Part shown: piece after piece, positions 40,894 through 49,973 of the stretch
Numbering within the stretch: the stretch's first letter is position 1
Layout of the letters: each line of letters opens with the position of its first letter
NCBI RefSeq assembly: GCF_018499875.1
Contig: NZ_JAHBAY010000022.1
Coordinates: 1-64,000, forward strand
Length of the DNA: 64,000 nt
Direction of reading: 5' to 3'
From: Kineosporia corallincola
Lineage (GTDB): Bacteria; Actinomycetota; Actinomycetes; Actinomycetales; Kineosporiaceae
Notes under the pieces: generated by a model
Told to the model about the DNA's origin: nothing
Seen by the model: the letters and a program-made list of their open reading frames with translations, nothing else
Database searches by the model: none
Program-made: the position numbers and the translations under genes

Positions 40894-41698
40894 CCTGCAC
40901 CTCCAGCCGCCGGCGCCCGGCCCGGGTGACCAGCTGGCCGACCGCGAGTGTCCCGGCGATCCAGGCCAGCTGCACGAGTACCGCCTGTGCCGCCGGGATG
41001 CCGCTCAGGCGCCCGGACAGCACGTCGATCGGGGTCTGGAGCATGCTGGGGAAGGGCGTGGCCCTGGCCACCGCGAGCAGCCAGGCGGGAAACAGCGTGA
41101 CCGGCACGAACAGGCCGGCCAGGAATCCGGAGAGGATCATGTAGGCGGTCTGGAGCCCACGCGTCTCCAGCATCCAGAACCCGGCGACGGCCACCAGATA
41201 CACCGTCAGGAAGGACAGCGTCACCCCCGAGACGACGCTGACCACGCCCAGCCCCAGGGTCACCGGGTCGACCGGCAGGCGCATGCCGCCGACCAGCATG
41301 CCGAGCAGGATCAGCGGGACGGCCCGGGGCAGCAGCGCGAACAGCGCCCGGCCGACCTCCTGGGCGGTGGTCACGGTCTGGAGATCGACCGGGCGCAGCA
41401 GGTCGACGGCGATGCTGCCGTCTTTCATCCGGGTGGCGAGATCGCTGCGACCGGACAGGTTCACCGACCCCAGCAGCGCCTGGGACAGCCAGGTGTAGGC
41501 GGCGATCGACGCGGTGTCGTAGCCACCGATGCTCCCGCCTCCGGCGTGCACCGCCGCCACCAGGATGCTGGCCTTGAGAAAGCCGAAGGTGGCGTTGGCG
41601 ACCAGGCCGCCCAGCGCGGCCGCCCGGTAGCGGGAACCCCGTCGCCAGCCGGCCAGGAACATCCGCCGGTGGATCCGGAACCACACCCGAGCGCGCAT
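40886..41698 (-). CDS. ABC-2 type permease (COG4587-like)
   Basis: The 270-residue partner permease has six membrane helices and the matching motif SDLATRMKDGSIAVDLLRPV. It is the first gene of the three-gene exporter. The ATG at 41698 is preceded by an AT-rich stretch, TCACGCGAATGTTTTC, in an intergenic space of 114 bases shared with the DUF2993 gene upstream on the same strand. Confidence 0.88.
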   Translation of the reverse strand: MRARVWFRIHRRMFLAGWRRGSRYRAAALGGLVANATFGFLKASILVAAVHAGGGSIGGYDTASIAAYTWLSQALLGSVNLSGRSDLATRMKDGSIAVDLLRPVDLQTVTTAQEVGRALFALLPRAVPLILLGMLVGGMRLPVDPVTLGLGVVSVVSGVTLSFLTVYLVAVAGFWMLETRGLQTAYMILSGFLAGLFVPVTLFPAWLLAVARATPFPSMLQTPIDVLSGRLSGIPAAQAVLVQLAWIAGTLAVGQLVTRAGRRRLEVQGG

Positions 41699-41812
41699 CG
41701 TTGCGGGAGCTTAGCCGCCGGGCGGCAAATCACGCGAATGTTTTCTGGTCAGGGACGGCAGGTGCCGGACGTCCTCGGTACCTGCCGACCCTGCCAGGCC
41801 GGCGTCCCAGCC

Positions 41813-42649
41813 TCACCCCAGGCACCCTCCCCCGTTCCCCCGCTTCCCCAGCGCATCCGGGGCGACGGCCAGATCGACGCCCAGCCCGGCATCGCCACCC
41901 GAGACCGCTTGCAGGGTGACGCCTTCCGGCAGGTCGAGGTCCACCGTACGGGGGTCGAGCGGATTGCCCGCCCCGGTGCCGAGCCGGCCGGCCAGACCGG
42001 CGAGCAGGGACGCCTGCACCAGGCGGTCGCCCACGGCGACGGTTTCGGGGGTCAGCGTCAGGGAGGTCCCGTCGACCTCCAGCCGCATGAGTACTGTCAG
42101 CGGGGCACCGAGCATCCGCTGCTGGAGCGTCACCGCCAGCAGACCGTCCTGCCAGCCGAACGTAGCTCCCGACAGTGCCTGCGCGGCATCGTCTTCAGCG
42201 TCGCCGGCGGAGCCCAGCCGCTCGGTGAGGGCGTCCCATCCGATCGTCGCCGACGCGGTGGCCGATCCGACCGTGACAGGACGTCCGGGCCCCACGTCGT
42301 GCAGCGTCAGGTCCACCTCGCCCGCGCCGAGCAGATCGGCGGCCCGGCCGGCGGTGCTGATCGACGAAACCGGCAGCCCGTCGATCGTGACCGTGCCGAA
42401 CGATCCCGAGACCAGTTGCAGCAGAACCGGTGTGCGACCGAGGGACAGCTCCGGGGCGATGGAATCGTCCCCGGTCGCGCAGCGCAGGGCGGTCGTGATC
42501 CGGCTCTCCGCACGCCGGGCGATGACGACGTCGGCCACCGCCGTCAGCGCGATCAGGAGCACCAGCACGACCACGGTGACCAGAACCGGGCGCCGCCAGG
42601 CGGCGCCCCGACCGGGCCGGGCCACCCGCAGTCGCGGACCGCCCCTCAT
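41813..42649 (-). CDS. DUF2993 (LmeA-like) lipid-binding membrane-anchored protein
   Basis: The 278-residue protein has an Arg-rich N-terminus and one membrane anchor (VLVTVVVLVLLIALTAVADV, about 22-41). A DUF2993 domain follows, with VVIARRAESRITTALRCATG, SLGRTPVLLQLVSGSFGTVT and VDLTLHDVGPG. This family includes mycobacterial LmeA, which binds phosphoinositides and supports lipomannan maturation. ATG 42649 overlaps the MMPL stop by four bases, so it is coupled to the lipid/RND-type transporter, which fits handling of an envelope lipid. Confidence 0.85.
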   Translation of the reverse strand: MRGGPRLRVARPGRGAAWRRPVLVTVVVLVLLIALTAVADVVIARRAESRITTALRCATGDDSIAPELSLGRTPVLLQLVSGSFGTVTIDGLPVSSISTAGRAADLLGAGEVDLTLHDVGPGRPVTVGSATASATIGWDALTERLGSAGDAEDDAAQALSGATFGWQDGLLAVTLQQRMLGAPLTVLMRLEVDGTSLTLTPETVAVGDRLVQASLLAGLAGRLGTGAGNPLDPRTVDLDLPEGVTLQAVSGGDAGLGVDLAVAPDALGKRGNGGGCLG

Positions 42650-44838
42650 GCCCGCGAGGCGGCGGACTGGAACGACGCCGGTTCCTGGTCCACGGCAGGC
42701 AGTTTCGCGCCCTCGACGTCCAGGTTCGGCAGAATCCGGTCCAGCGGCCGGGGCAGCCACCACGCCCGGCTCCCGAGCAGGGTGAGCACGGCCGGCACCA
42801 GCGTCAGCCGCACCACGAAAGCGTCCACCAGCACCCCGAAGGCGAGCGAGAGGGCGATCATCATGATCGTCGGGTTGTCGCTGAGCGCGAAACTGGCGAA
42901 GACACCGATCATGATCAGGGCCGCCGCCACCACGACCCGCCCGGACGCCTGGACCCCGGCCAGCACGGCACCGCGCGCATCACCGGTGTGCGCGTGACTC
43001 TCGTGCATGCCGGAGACCAGGAACACCTCGTAGTCCATGGCCAGGCCGAACAGCACCGACATCAGGATGATCGGCATGAAGCTGATCAGCGGCCCGGCCT
43101 CGTCCACGCCCAGCAGGCCCAGGCCGTGGCCCCACTGGAACACGAACACGGTGAAGCCCATCGCCGAGCCGATCGACAGCAGATAGCCCAGGGTGGCCTT
43201 GATCGGCACCGCGATCGAGCGGAACACCATCATCAGCAGCACCAGCGACAGGCCCACCACGACCACGGCGTAGGGCACCAGTGCCGCCGAGAGCCGGTCG
43301 GACAGGTCGATCTGGATCGCGGTCTGCCCGGTGACCTGCGTGTCCGTACCGGTCTCGGACAGGATGCCCGCCTCGGCCTCACGGATCGCGGTGACCAGCT
43401 CGGTGGTCGCCGGGTCCCGCGGGCCGGTGGCCGGCACGACCTGGACCACCGCCACCGAACCGTCCTGCGCGTAGGCGGCCGGGATCGCGGCGGCGACCCC
43501 CGGGATCTCCTTCAGCCGGGCGGCGACGGCCTGCGCCGACCTCTGCGGATCGTTGTGCCCCTCGGTGTCGGCGACCACCAGCAGCGGGCCGTTCACGCCC
43601 GGCCCGAACTCCTCGGCGATCAGGTCGTAGGTCTTGCGCTCGGTACTGCCGGCCGGTGACGTCGACTTGTCGGGCAGCGCCAGTTCCATGTCGGCCGCCG
43701 GCACCGCGACGGCGCCCAGGGCGAGCACGCAGACCGCGATGGTCAACCATGGACGACGCGAGGTGAGCGCCACCCAGCGCCGGCTGGCGTTCGCGACGCC
43801 GGGCCGCGAGCGCCGGTACGCACGTGAGCCGGGCGCGGGGCGCATCCGCTCGCCGGCGAACCCGAGCAGGGCCGGCAGCAGGGTGAGGGCGACCAGGACG
43901 GCTGTGGTCACGGTCGCGGCGGCGGCCGTGCCCATCACCGTGAGCATCGGCACCTGGACGACGGACAGGCCCAGCAGGGCGATGACCACGGTCACCCCGG
44001 CGAACAGCACGGCGCTGCCGGCGGTCGCGGTGGCCCGGGCCACCGACTCGGCCACGGGCAGGCCCTGGGCCAGCTGGCCGCGGTGCCGGGAGACCAGGAA
44101 GAGGGCGTAGTCGATGCCGACGGCCAGGCCGAGCATCAGCGCCAGGGTGGGGGCGGTGCTGGAGACGGTGAACACGTGCGAGAGCGCGTAGAGGCCGCAG
44201 ATGCCGACGGCGACCCCGATCAGCGCGGTCAGCAGGGGCAGGCCGGCTGCCAGGAACGAGCCGAAGGTCACCAGCAGCACCACCAGGGCGATCGCCAGTC
44301 CCATCAGCTCGGTGACGTGACCGGACTCGCCCGTCCCGGAGTACGCCTGGCCGCCGGTCTCGACGGTCAGCCCGGCGTCGCGGGCCGCCGAGACGCTCTG
44401 CTCCAGGCCGGGCACGGCGTCCTCGTCCAGTTCGTCGGACTCGACCGCGTAAGAGACGCTCGCCAGCGCGGTGGAACCGTCCGCAGAAACGGTCTTACCC
44501 TGGAACGGGTCCGAGACCGCCACCACCTGAGGCGCTTTCCCGGCCGCGGCCAGAGCCTGCTGCACCGTCTGCCGGTTCTGCGGGTCGGTGATCTTCTGCC
44601 CGCCCGGGGCCCGGAACACGATCTGGGCGCTGGTGCCGGCGGCTGACGGGAGCGCCTCGCCGAGGTCGTCCATGGCCTCCTGCGAGCTGGAACCCGGCAG
44701 CGTGAACGCGTCGTCGAGGTTGCTGCCCAGCCGGCCGGCCGTGCCCCCGGCCACCAGAAGGATCAGCAACCAGCTGACCAGAACGAGGAGCCTTCGCCGG
44801 TAGGCGAACCGGCCCAGGCGGTACAGAGCGGATGCCAT
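42646..44838 (-). CDS. MMPL-family RND transporter
   Basis: The 730-residue protein has twelve membrane helices in two halves. Each half starts with one helix and a large extracytoplasmic domain (DDAFTLPGSSSQEAMDDLGE; STERKTYDLIAEEFGPGVNG). Motifs LALMLGLAVGIDYALFLVSR and VLFGLAMDYEVFLVSGMHES carry the paired Asp/Tyr proton relay of MMPL proteins (GxxxDY). It should export a lipid or hydrophobic compound using the proton gradient. It heads an operon with the LmeA-like gene. Confidence 0.92.
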   Translation of the reverse strand: MASALYRLGRFAYRRRLLVLVSWLLILLVAGGTAGRLGSNLDDAFTLPGSSSQEAMDDLGEALPSAAGTSAQIVFRAPGGQKITDPQNRQTVQQALAAAGKAPQVVAVSDPFQGKTVSADGSTALASVSYAVESDELDEDAVPGLEQSVSAARDAGLTVETGGQAYSGTGESGHVTELMGLAIALVVLLVTFGSFLAAGLPLLTALIGVAVGICGLYALSHVFTVSSTAPTLALMLGLAVGIDYALFLVSRHRGQLAQGLPVAESVARATATAGSAVLFAGVTVVIALLGLSVVQVPMLTVMGTAAAATVTTAVLVALTLLPALLGFAGERMRPAPGSRAYRRSRPGVANASRRWVALTSRRPWLTIAVCVLALGAVAVPAADMELALPDKSTSPAGSTERKTYDLIAEEFGPGVNGPLLVVADTEGHNDPQRSAQAVAARLKEIPGVAAAIPAAYAQDGSVAVVQVVPATGPRDPATTELVTAIREAEAGILSETGTDTQVTGQTAIQIDLSDRLSAALVPYAVVVVGLSLVLLMMVFRSIAVPIKATLGYLLSIGSAMGFTVFVFQWGHGLGLLGVDEAGPLISFMPIILMSVLFGLAMDYEVFLVSGMHESHAHTGDARGAVLAGVQASGRVVVAAALIMIGVFASFALSDNPTIMMIALSLAFGVLVDAFVVRLTLVPAVLTLLGSRAWWLPRPLDRILPNLDVEGAKLPAVDQEPASFQSAASRA

Positions 44839-44945
44839 GTCTGACCTTCGGTCTCACACCGGACGGCTCTCGCCCGGTGCCAGACATCCGACCCCGCGCA
44901 CTCGACGGTCCGCCGACGTGGAACCTGACGGTCGGCTGACGGTTG

Positions 44946-44963
44946 CCCCACCACCTCGTGGGG
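44946..44963 (-). terminator. Small hairpin between restriction endonuclease and MMPL genes
   Basis: CCCCAC and GTGGGG pair over six bases around a six-base loop, 30 bases after the endonuclease stop on the minus strand. Together with a nearby repeated CGACGGTC/CTGACGGTCGG, it suggests a weak terminator. Confidence 0.35.
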
Positions 44964-44992
44964 ATCCGGGGAGGACAGGGGCGTTCGGCAGC

Positions 44993-45937
44993 TCAGCCGT
45001 AGGGTCCGAGAAATCTCTCCCCGTCGAAATGAATGAGGTGGGTGGGGTCCTCGGCGCACCACACTTCGGTCTCCCAGGCGATCTCGCGCAGGTACTTACG
45101 CATCTCGGTGCGCGAGGGAAAGCAGCTGACGTAGACGAGCCCGGCGGTGGAGCCGGCGAACAGTGTCTGGAGCTCGCCGTGCCGTTTGGCGTCGACCGGG
45201 CCGTGGGAGGAGGCAGCTTCCATCAGCACGAGCCAGTTCCGGTCCGGCATGTGCACGATGACGTCGGGCATCTTGCCGTGACTGTCGACGGTCACTCCCA
45301 GTCCGGCGAGGGCATCCTGTTCCCACACGGACCATTTCGCGTCGGCGTCGCCGAGGTAGAGCAGGTGGCCGCCGGGCAGGAAGCAGGCGCCGAAGTCTTC
45401 GACGATCTGTTTGATCAGGATGTTCTGGCCACCTGGGCTGAGGGTCAGCTGCGAGCCGTCCAGGGTGGTGACGGGGATGCGCTCCAGGTCGCGGGCCGCG
45501 GCGTACTGCGCGCGCAGGCCGGGCAGGTCGACCAGGTAACCGGTCACTTCCGCGTCGAAGTCGGCGGTTCCGTAGACACGCGCGAGGGCCAGCGCCCGGT
45601 CGGTGAGCTGGTAGCACCATTTCGGGGAGTTCACCGGTCGGCCGGGAGCGTCAGGGTTCTGCTCGACCAGCATCGCTTCGGCGAACTGGTGCAGAGTCCG
45701 ACGCCGCACCGTCTCACGGGTGTTGGGTTTGTAGGCGACGTCGTACTGCACCCGGATGTGCTCCATGATCTCCACCGTGCGCAGGAGCGGGTTGCGGGCT
45801 TCGGGCCACGGGGTGTCGGGGGTGAGCCCGAGCAGGGCCAGCAGGATCAGGGCCGAACGCTCGTTGGATCGCTCGGCGTCGAAGCCGAGCGCGGTGAGAA
45901 GACGGCGAGCCTCGCTGACCCGGTCATGGCCGTTCAT
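44993..45937 (-). CDS. BsuBI/PstI-type restriction endonuclease
   Basis: The 314-residue protein matches the PstI/BsuBI endonuclease family. The N-terminal half is a recognition domain (VSEARRLLTALGFDAERSNE, ALILLALLGL, TVEIMEHIRVQYDVAYKPNT). The C-terminal half is the PD-(D/E)xK-like core, with GKMPDVIVHMPDRNWLVLME then AASSHGPVDAKRHGEL, where Asp, Glu and Lys are in the expected order. YVSCFPSRTEMRKYLREIAW follows. Known members recognise CTGCAG; specificity here is inferred only from family. It overlaps the methyltransferase stop by four bases (ATGA), so modification enzyme is made first. Confidence 0.88.
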   Translation of the reverse strand: MNGHDRVSEARRLLTALGFDAERSNERSALILLALLGLTPDTPWPEARNPLLRTVEIMEHIRVQYDVAYKPNTRETVRRRTLHQFAEAMLVEQNPDAPGRPVNSPKWCYQLTDRALALARVYGTADFDAEVTGYLVDLPGLRAQYAAARDLERIPVTTLDGSQLTLSPGGQNILIKQIVEDFGACFLPGGHLLYLGDADAKWSVWEQDALAGLGVTVDSHGKMPDVIVHMPDRNWLVLMEAASSHGPVDAKRHGELQTLFAGSTAGLVYVSCFPSRTEMRKYLREIAWETEVWCAEDPTHLIHFDGERFLGPYG

Positions 45938-47475
45938 CGGGCGATCCCGGGGATGTGCTCGGCCACCATCGTGTCGATGATTTCCTGGGCGGGCATGGCG
46001 TCGGAATCGAGTGCCGCACCCAGCGTGATGAGGTGTTCGGACAGCGGGTAACGCATCGCCTTGAGGTCACCGACGTTGACCTGGGTGTGTCCCGAGAACG
46101 TCCGGAAGTGCTCGTCGAGCAGGCTGCTGTTCAGCCACAGCGCGAGTCCGTAGGCGAGATCGCGCGGCAGGCCCTTCTTGGCCGTGTGGATGAAGTTCAG
46201 CTTGTTGTCGAGCCCCAGCCACGCGTGCGGTGTCTCGCCGGGCTCATGGACGGCCGCGACGACCCGTCGTCGTTCCTCCTTGGAGGAGAATCGTTTGACA
46301 AGGACGAAGCGCTCGTCCGGGACGAGCCACTTACGGGTCTCGTCGTTGACGACAATGGCCTGGTCCTTGGTTTTCTCAACAGGCCAGTGCACGAGGCCGC
46401 CGGAGATGTTGGAGGGGTACAGCAGGGGGACGCTGTGGTGGACGGGTCGTGGACGGATGTGTTCTCTCAGCCGGAAATCGACGACGGGCCCGGTCGACGC
46501 CTTGACCCCCAGGGCTGTCAGGTCGCACGGCAGCAGGTCGAACACGTCGGCGAGCGCCGAGTGCCGGGCGCTGGTGGGGAGCCGGACGAAGCTGTCGGGG
46601 TCGGTGGGTTTGACGACCTCGGCGTAGGGCACGGTTCGTGAGGTGGCCTCGTCGTCGGTGCCATGGCTGACCGTCAGCAGCACGTTGCCGCGCGGCGCGG
46701 CCTTGGTGGCGGAGAAGATGACGTTCTCCTGGAGCACACCGCCGTCGGCGAACACGCTCTTGCGGCTGTCGAAGAGGTGGATGCGCTCAAGCGTGACGGC
46801 GGTGAGGAAGCTTCTGCGGAACGCCTTGAAGTACGTGCCGTTGGCGAACGAGCGGGGGGTGATGGCGGACAGCTGCCCGCCCTCGGTCAGAAGGTCCGCG
46901 GCGATGAGCAGGAAGGTCGAGTAGATGTTCGGGGTGTCGAGGCCGTCGGGTGCCAGCCGGGCCCGGCTCCCGGCCGGCAGTTTGTAGTAGGGCGGGTTCA
47001 TCGGGATGAGATCGAACTGCTCCAGGGGCGCCGTGGTCCTGCGCAGCCCGACGTGCATGTCGAGCAGGTCGTCCTGCACCAGTTCGGTCGTGATCTTGAT
47101 GTCCCGGGCCCGGCCGAGGGCGATGCAGTCGTCGAGGGCGTCGGCCAGGGCGGGCACGACACCGCCGTCTTTCTCCACGGCCACGATCTCGATGGTTCTG
47201 GTGATCTGTTCGGTGGCAAGGCGTGCCACGAGCGCCGCGGTCAGGGATCCCGTGCCGGCTCCGGGATCGAGGATCCTGATCCTGTCACGGGCGGTGAGCG
47301 CGAACATCGACACGATGAGCCGGGCCGCCGGCACCGGCGTGAAGAACTGGCCGTGAGCTGCCTGGGACGTTTCGTCGAGGCCGCCCATGACCTCGCTGCG
47401 CCGTTGCTCGGCTCTCGACAGGAAGTCGCTGATCGCCGGATCGGCGATGTCGGAGAGGCCGGCGGTCCGCGTCAT
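45934..47475 (-). CDS. N6-adenine DNA methyltransferase of the restriction-modification system
   Basis: The 513-residue enzyme has SAM-binding motif I ILDPGAGTGSLTAALV near residue 70 and catalytic motif IV LIPMNPPYYKLP, with NPPY as in N6-adenine methylases of the BsuBI/PstI/Eco57I group. A long C-terminal target-recognition part follows (LLYPSNISGGLVHWPVEKTK, LPRDLAYGLALWLNSSLLDE). It protects self DNA from the coupled endonuclease. No controller (C) protein gene is evident. The 193 bases upstream hold three TGTCC repeats but no clear operator. Confidence 0.92.
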   Translation of the reverse strand: MTRTAGLSDIADPAISDFLSRAEQRRSEVMGGLDETSQAAHGQFFTPVPAARLIVSMFALTARDRIRILDPGAGTGSLTAALVARLATEQITRTIEIVAVEKDGGVVPALADALDDCIALGRARDIKITTELVQDDLLDMHVGLRRTTAPLEQFDLIPMNPPYYKLPAGSRARLAPDGLDTPNIYSTFLLIAADLLTEGGQLSAITPRSFANGTYFKAFRRSFLTAVTLERIHLFDSRKSVFADGGVLQENVIFSATKAAPRGNVLLTVSHGTDDEATSRTVPYAEVVKPTDPDSFVRLPTSARHSALADVFDLLPCDLTALGVKASTGPVVDFRLREHIRPRPVHHSVPLLYPSNISGGLVHWPVEKTKDQAIVVNDETRKWLVPDERFVLVKRFSSKEERRRVVAAVHEPGETPHAWLGLDNKLNFIHTAKKGLPRDLAYGLALWLNSSLLDEHFRTFSGHTQVNVGDLKAMRYPLSEHLITLGAALDSDAMPAQEIIDTMVAEHIPGIAR

Positions 47476-47668
47476 GCTCGCACCCTATGTCCAGGCCGTG
47501 TCCCAGCATGTCCCACCTCACCAGGACGGCCGGGCGCTGCACCTCACCGGGGTGGAGCCCTCCGACGGTGGGCGTGTTCGACGGGCCTGTGCCCGGGCCG
47601 GTTTGCCCCGGCCACCGACGTCCGGCATGTCCGGAGCTTGGACGCCGGAGAGGTGGGGCCAAACCGCT

Positions 47669-48373
47669 TCATGGACGACGAGGGGTCCCGACTGGTTCAA
47701 CCTGCTCCAGCCTCCACAGCGGTTCGTCCCGGCCCACCGCGGCGAGGGACAGCCCTTGACGCACCACCAGTTCCCGCGCCGCAGGCCCGATCCGGGCCAA
47801 GAACTCGCTCTCCGGAAGAGCCGGACCGCTCCCGCCGAGGCCGTCACCCTTCGCGCTGCCCTCTGCCCGGCCGCCCGCGTGCGCGCCGGTTCCCTTGCTC
47901 AGCACCGCCGGGGTGGTCGTGGCCTCCAGCGCCTCCCAGACCGCCCCGACCTGGCGGGTCAGTACGTCGTGGCCGGTGGCGTCGTCCCAGCGCACCGACA
48001 CCTGACCGGCCCCCAGCACCTCCGGCGCGAACAGCCCGGCGGGGCGGTGCCGGGTGCCGAGGAACCGCACGAGAGCGGCCACCCGCAGCCCGGGTTCGGT
48101 CACCACGCCGGCACCGGCGAGCGCGCCCTCCGGCCCCTGCGCCCCAGCCGGTAGCGGCAGGAAGCACTGCTCCCTGCCCCCGCACTCCAGGGCATCGGGC
48201 AGGGTGGGGTGCTGGTGCACCTGGTGCAGGGCGCCGGGCCCGACCCGGCTGCACATCCACCAGGCCGACGGCAACAGCCGGCGCACGTGGCGGGCGAACG
48301 CGCCCGCGTCGTCCTCAAGCATCCAGACCGTGGTGCTCCGGCTTGCCCGGACCGTCGCTGACACGCCGGTCAT
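47669..48373 (-). CDS. Hypothetical protein upstream of the restriction-modification genes
   Basis: A 234-residue frame begins MTGVSATVRASRSTTVWMLE and continues with AFARHVRRLLPSAWWMCSR, EPGLRVAALVRFLGTRHRPA, VSVRWDDATGHDVLTRQVGA and ARELVVRQGLSLAAVGRDE. The residue pattern is protein-like and the codon use suits the genome. An alternative ATG at 48406 has its codon inside a palindrome. There is no signal peptide or membrane helix. I do not recognise the family. It precedes the methyltransferase by 193 bases on the same strand, so it may belong to the same defence locus or be unrelated. Confidence 0.5.
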   Translation of the reverse strand: MTGVSATVRASRSTTVWMLEDDAGAFARHVRRLLPSAWWMCSRVGPGALHQVHQHPTLPDALECGGREQCFLPLPAGAQGPEGALAGAGVVTEPGLRVAALVRFLGTRHRPAGLFAPEVLGAGQVSVRWDDATGHDVLTRQVGAVWEALEATTTPAVLSKGTGAHAGGRAEGSAKGDGLGGSGPALPESEFLARIGPAARELVVRQGLSLAAVGRDEPLWRLEQVEPVGTPRRP

Positions 48374-48394
48374 TATGACGCCGGGGCACTCGCG

Positions 48395-48409
48395 CACATG
48401 GTTCATGTG
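48395..48409. promoter_or_regulatory. Palindrome at the start of the hypothetical gene
   Basis: CACATGGTTCATGTG is a perfect dyad (six-base arms, three-base centre), 22 bases before the chosen start. Controller boxes of restriction-modification systems and autoregulator sites look like this, but no regulator was identified. Confidence 0.4.
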
Positions 48410-48431
48410 TAGGCGTTCGCCGACATCCGCG

Positions 48432-48477
48432 AAAGTGGTCGAACGGCCACACGAACGAGTGGGCGTTCGACCACTTT
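48432..48477. repeat. Long inverted repeat between divergent genes
   Basis: AAAGTGGTCGAACG (48432-48445) and CGTTCGACCACTTT (48464-48477) pair perfectly over 14 bases around an 18-base loop that itself holds CCAC/GTGG. Neither adjoining gene ends here, since both start outward, so it is not a usual terminator. It could be a large operator pair, a cruciform, or the foot of a mobile element. Confidence 0.6.
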
Positions 48478-48668
48478 GATCAGCTGGCCCTCCTGGCGAC
48501 GCCAAGCCGGCCCGAGGAACGGTGGCTGGGAGCTCACGGGCGCGAAGCGCCGCTCAAGGCCTTTTCGCCGCGCGCCAGCGCGCCCCACCCGAACAGGATG
48601 TTCGGGGGTCACCCCTCTTCTGGCTGCGACACAGCTACACAGTCACTCTATCGAAGTAGCTTGAGCAG

Positions 48669-49814
48669 GTGCTGTTTCCCACTCCGGCTCTCACCGCGGC
48701 CGACCTTCATGTCCTCGAGCAGATCGACGTGATGCGTCAGCGTCTGCGCCACCTGGTCCAGGGAGCTCCCGCCCCTTGGGAGGACAGACTGCGCACGTTC
48801 TTGACCGCGGACGCCGTCGCCGCTTCCAACACCATTGAGGGATTCCGGGTTTCCACCATCGATGCCCAGGACCTCATCGCCGGCGAACGAGACGTCGAGG
48901 TCTCCGCTGAGGACCGGGAAGAAACCCTGGCGTATCAGCGAATGATGACGTACGTGCAGACCCTGCACGACGTCAGCGATTTCAGCTTCGACAAGGGCCT
49001 GCTCAACGGGATGCACTGGATGCTCCAGGGGCACCGGCACACCCCACGACGGCCGTCCGGCCAGTGGCGACCGGGGCCGGTCTACGTCACCGACCCCCGC
49101 GACCCCTCGGTGGCCGCCTACACCGCACCCGACGCCGACCAGGTACCGGGTCTGATGGGTGAACTCGTCGACTGGCTCAATCAGGACGACGGTGAGGCCG
49201 CTCTGGTCCGGGCCGCCATCGCCCACCTGAACCTGGTTTCCATCCATCCCTGGTCCGACGGCAACGGCCGCATGTCACGATCCCTGCAAACCCTGCTCAT
49301 CGCCCGCGAAGGAGTCCTGGCCCCGGAGTTCTCGTCGATCGAGGCCTGGCTGGGCCGCCCCGGCAACACCTGGGAGTACTACCGGCAACTCGGCGACCGG
49401 GGATCGCAGTACCAACCGGACCAGGACGTCGGTGACTGGGTGCGCTTCAATCTGCTCGCCTACCACCAGCAGGCCCAGACCGTCCAAGGCCGCTGGGACC
49501 GATCCGCCGCGGTCTGGGACCTTCTGGAGCCGGCCGTCCAGCGGCTCGGCCAAGAATCGCGAACCATCTCCGCCCTGCACGAGGTCGCCATGACCGGCCG
49601 CATCCGCCGGGTCCGCTACGAACAGGCCGAAGGCCTGAGCACTCAGCAGGCCCAACGGGATCTCAGAGATCTGGTCGCGCTCGGCGTCCTGGTGGCTTCC
49701 GGGCGCACCAGGGCCAGGACCTATGTGGCCGGACCTGGTTTCCCCGAGCGAGCGCTGGAGACCGCGCGCACACCGATGACCCTGACCGACCCCTACCGCA
49801 GCGCCCCGGCGTGA
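48669..49814 (+). CDS. Fic-domain protein (AMPylase type) with N-terminal inhibitory helix
   Basis: The 381-residue protein has the Fic motif SIHPWSDGNGRMSRSL near residue 195, matching HPFxDGNGRxxR with Trp for Phe. Upstream, AASNTIEGFRV near residue 52 matches the inhibitory (S/T)xxxE(G/N) motif of class II Fic proteins, whose Glu blocks ATP. A C-terminal winged-helix-like domain (ISALHEVAMTGRIRRVRYEQ then QAQRDLRDLVALGVLVASG) follows. It would attach AMP to a protein hydroxyl when released. GTG 48669 has only a weak GAG upstream. It stands beside the restriction-modification genes in a possible defence cluster. Confidence 0.9.
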   Translation: MLFPTPALTAADLHVLEQIDVMRQRLRHLVQGAPAPWEDRLRTFLTADAVAASNTIEGFRVSTIDAQDLIAGERDVEVSAEDREETLAYQRMMTYVQTLHDVSDFSFDKGLLNGMHWMLQGHRHTPRRPSGQWRPGPVYVTDPRDPSVAAYTAPDADQVPGLMGELVDWLNQDDGEAALVRAAIAHLNLVSIHPWSDGNGRMSRSLQTLLIAREGVLAPEFSSIEAWLGRPGNTWEYYRQLGDRGSQYQPDQDVGDWVRFNLLAYHQQAQTVQGRWDRSAAVWDLLEPAVQRLGQESRTISALHEVAMTGRIRRVRYEQAEGLSTQQAQRDLRDLVALGVLVASGRTRARTYVAGPGFPERALETARTPMTLTDPYRSAPA

Positions 49815-49973
49815 AGTCGGTAGATCCGGCTCGAGTGGGTGGCTCGGGACCCTCGCCGGCGCAGACGGAACGTGTGATCTCCGGCCCGCAGCCGACGTTC
49901 GGCGCGAGCTTGTCGATCACGTCGTAACGAGGTCCTTCGCGGAACAGCGCGCCGTCCTCGGCCACCGCGATGC

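Noticed and set aside
47476-47668. Controller-protein boxes upstream of the methyltransferase
   Set aside because: Three TGTCC repeats are seen but without the dyad spacing of C-boxes, and no C-protein gene is present.
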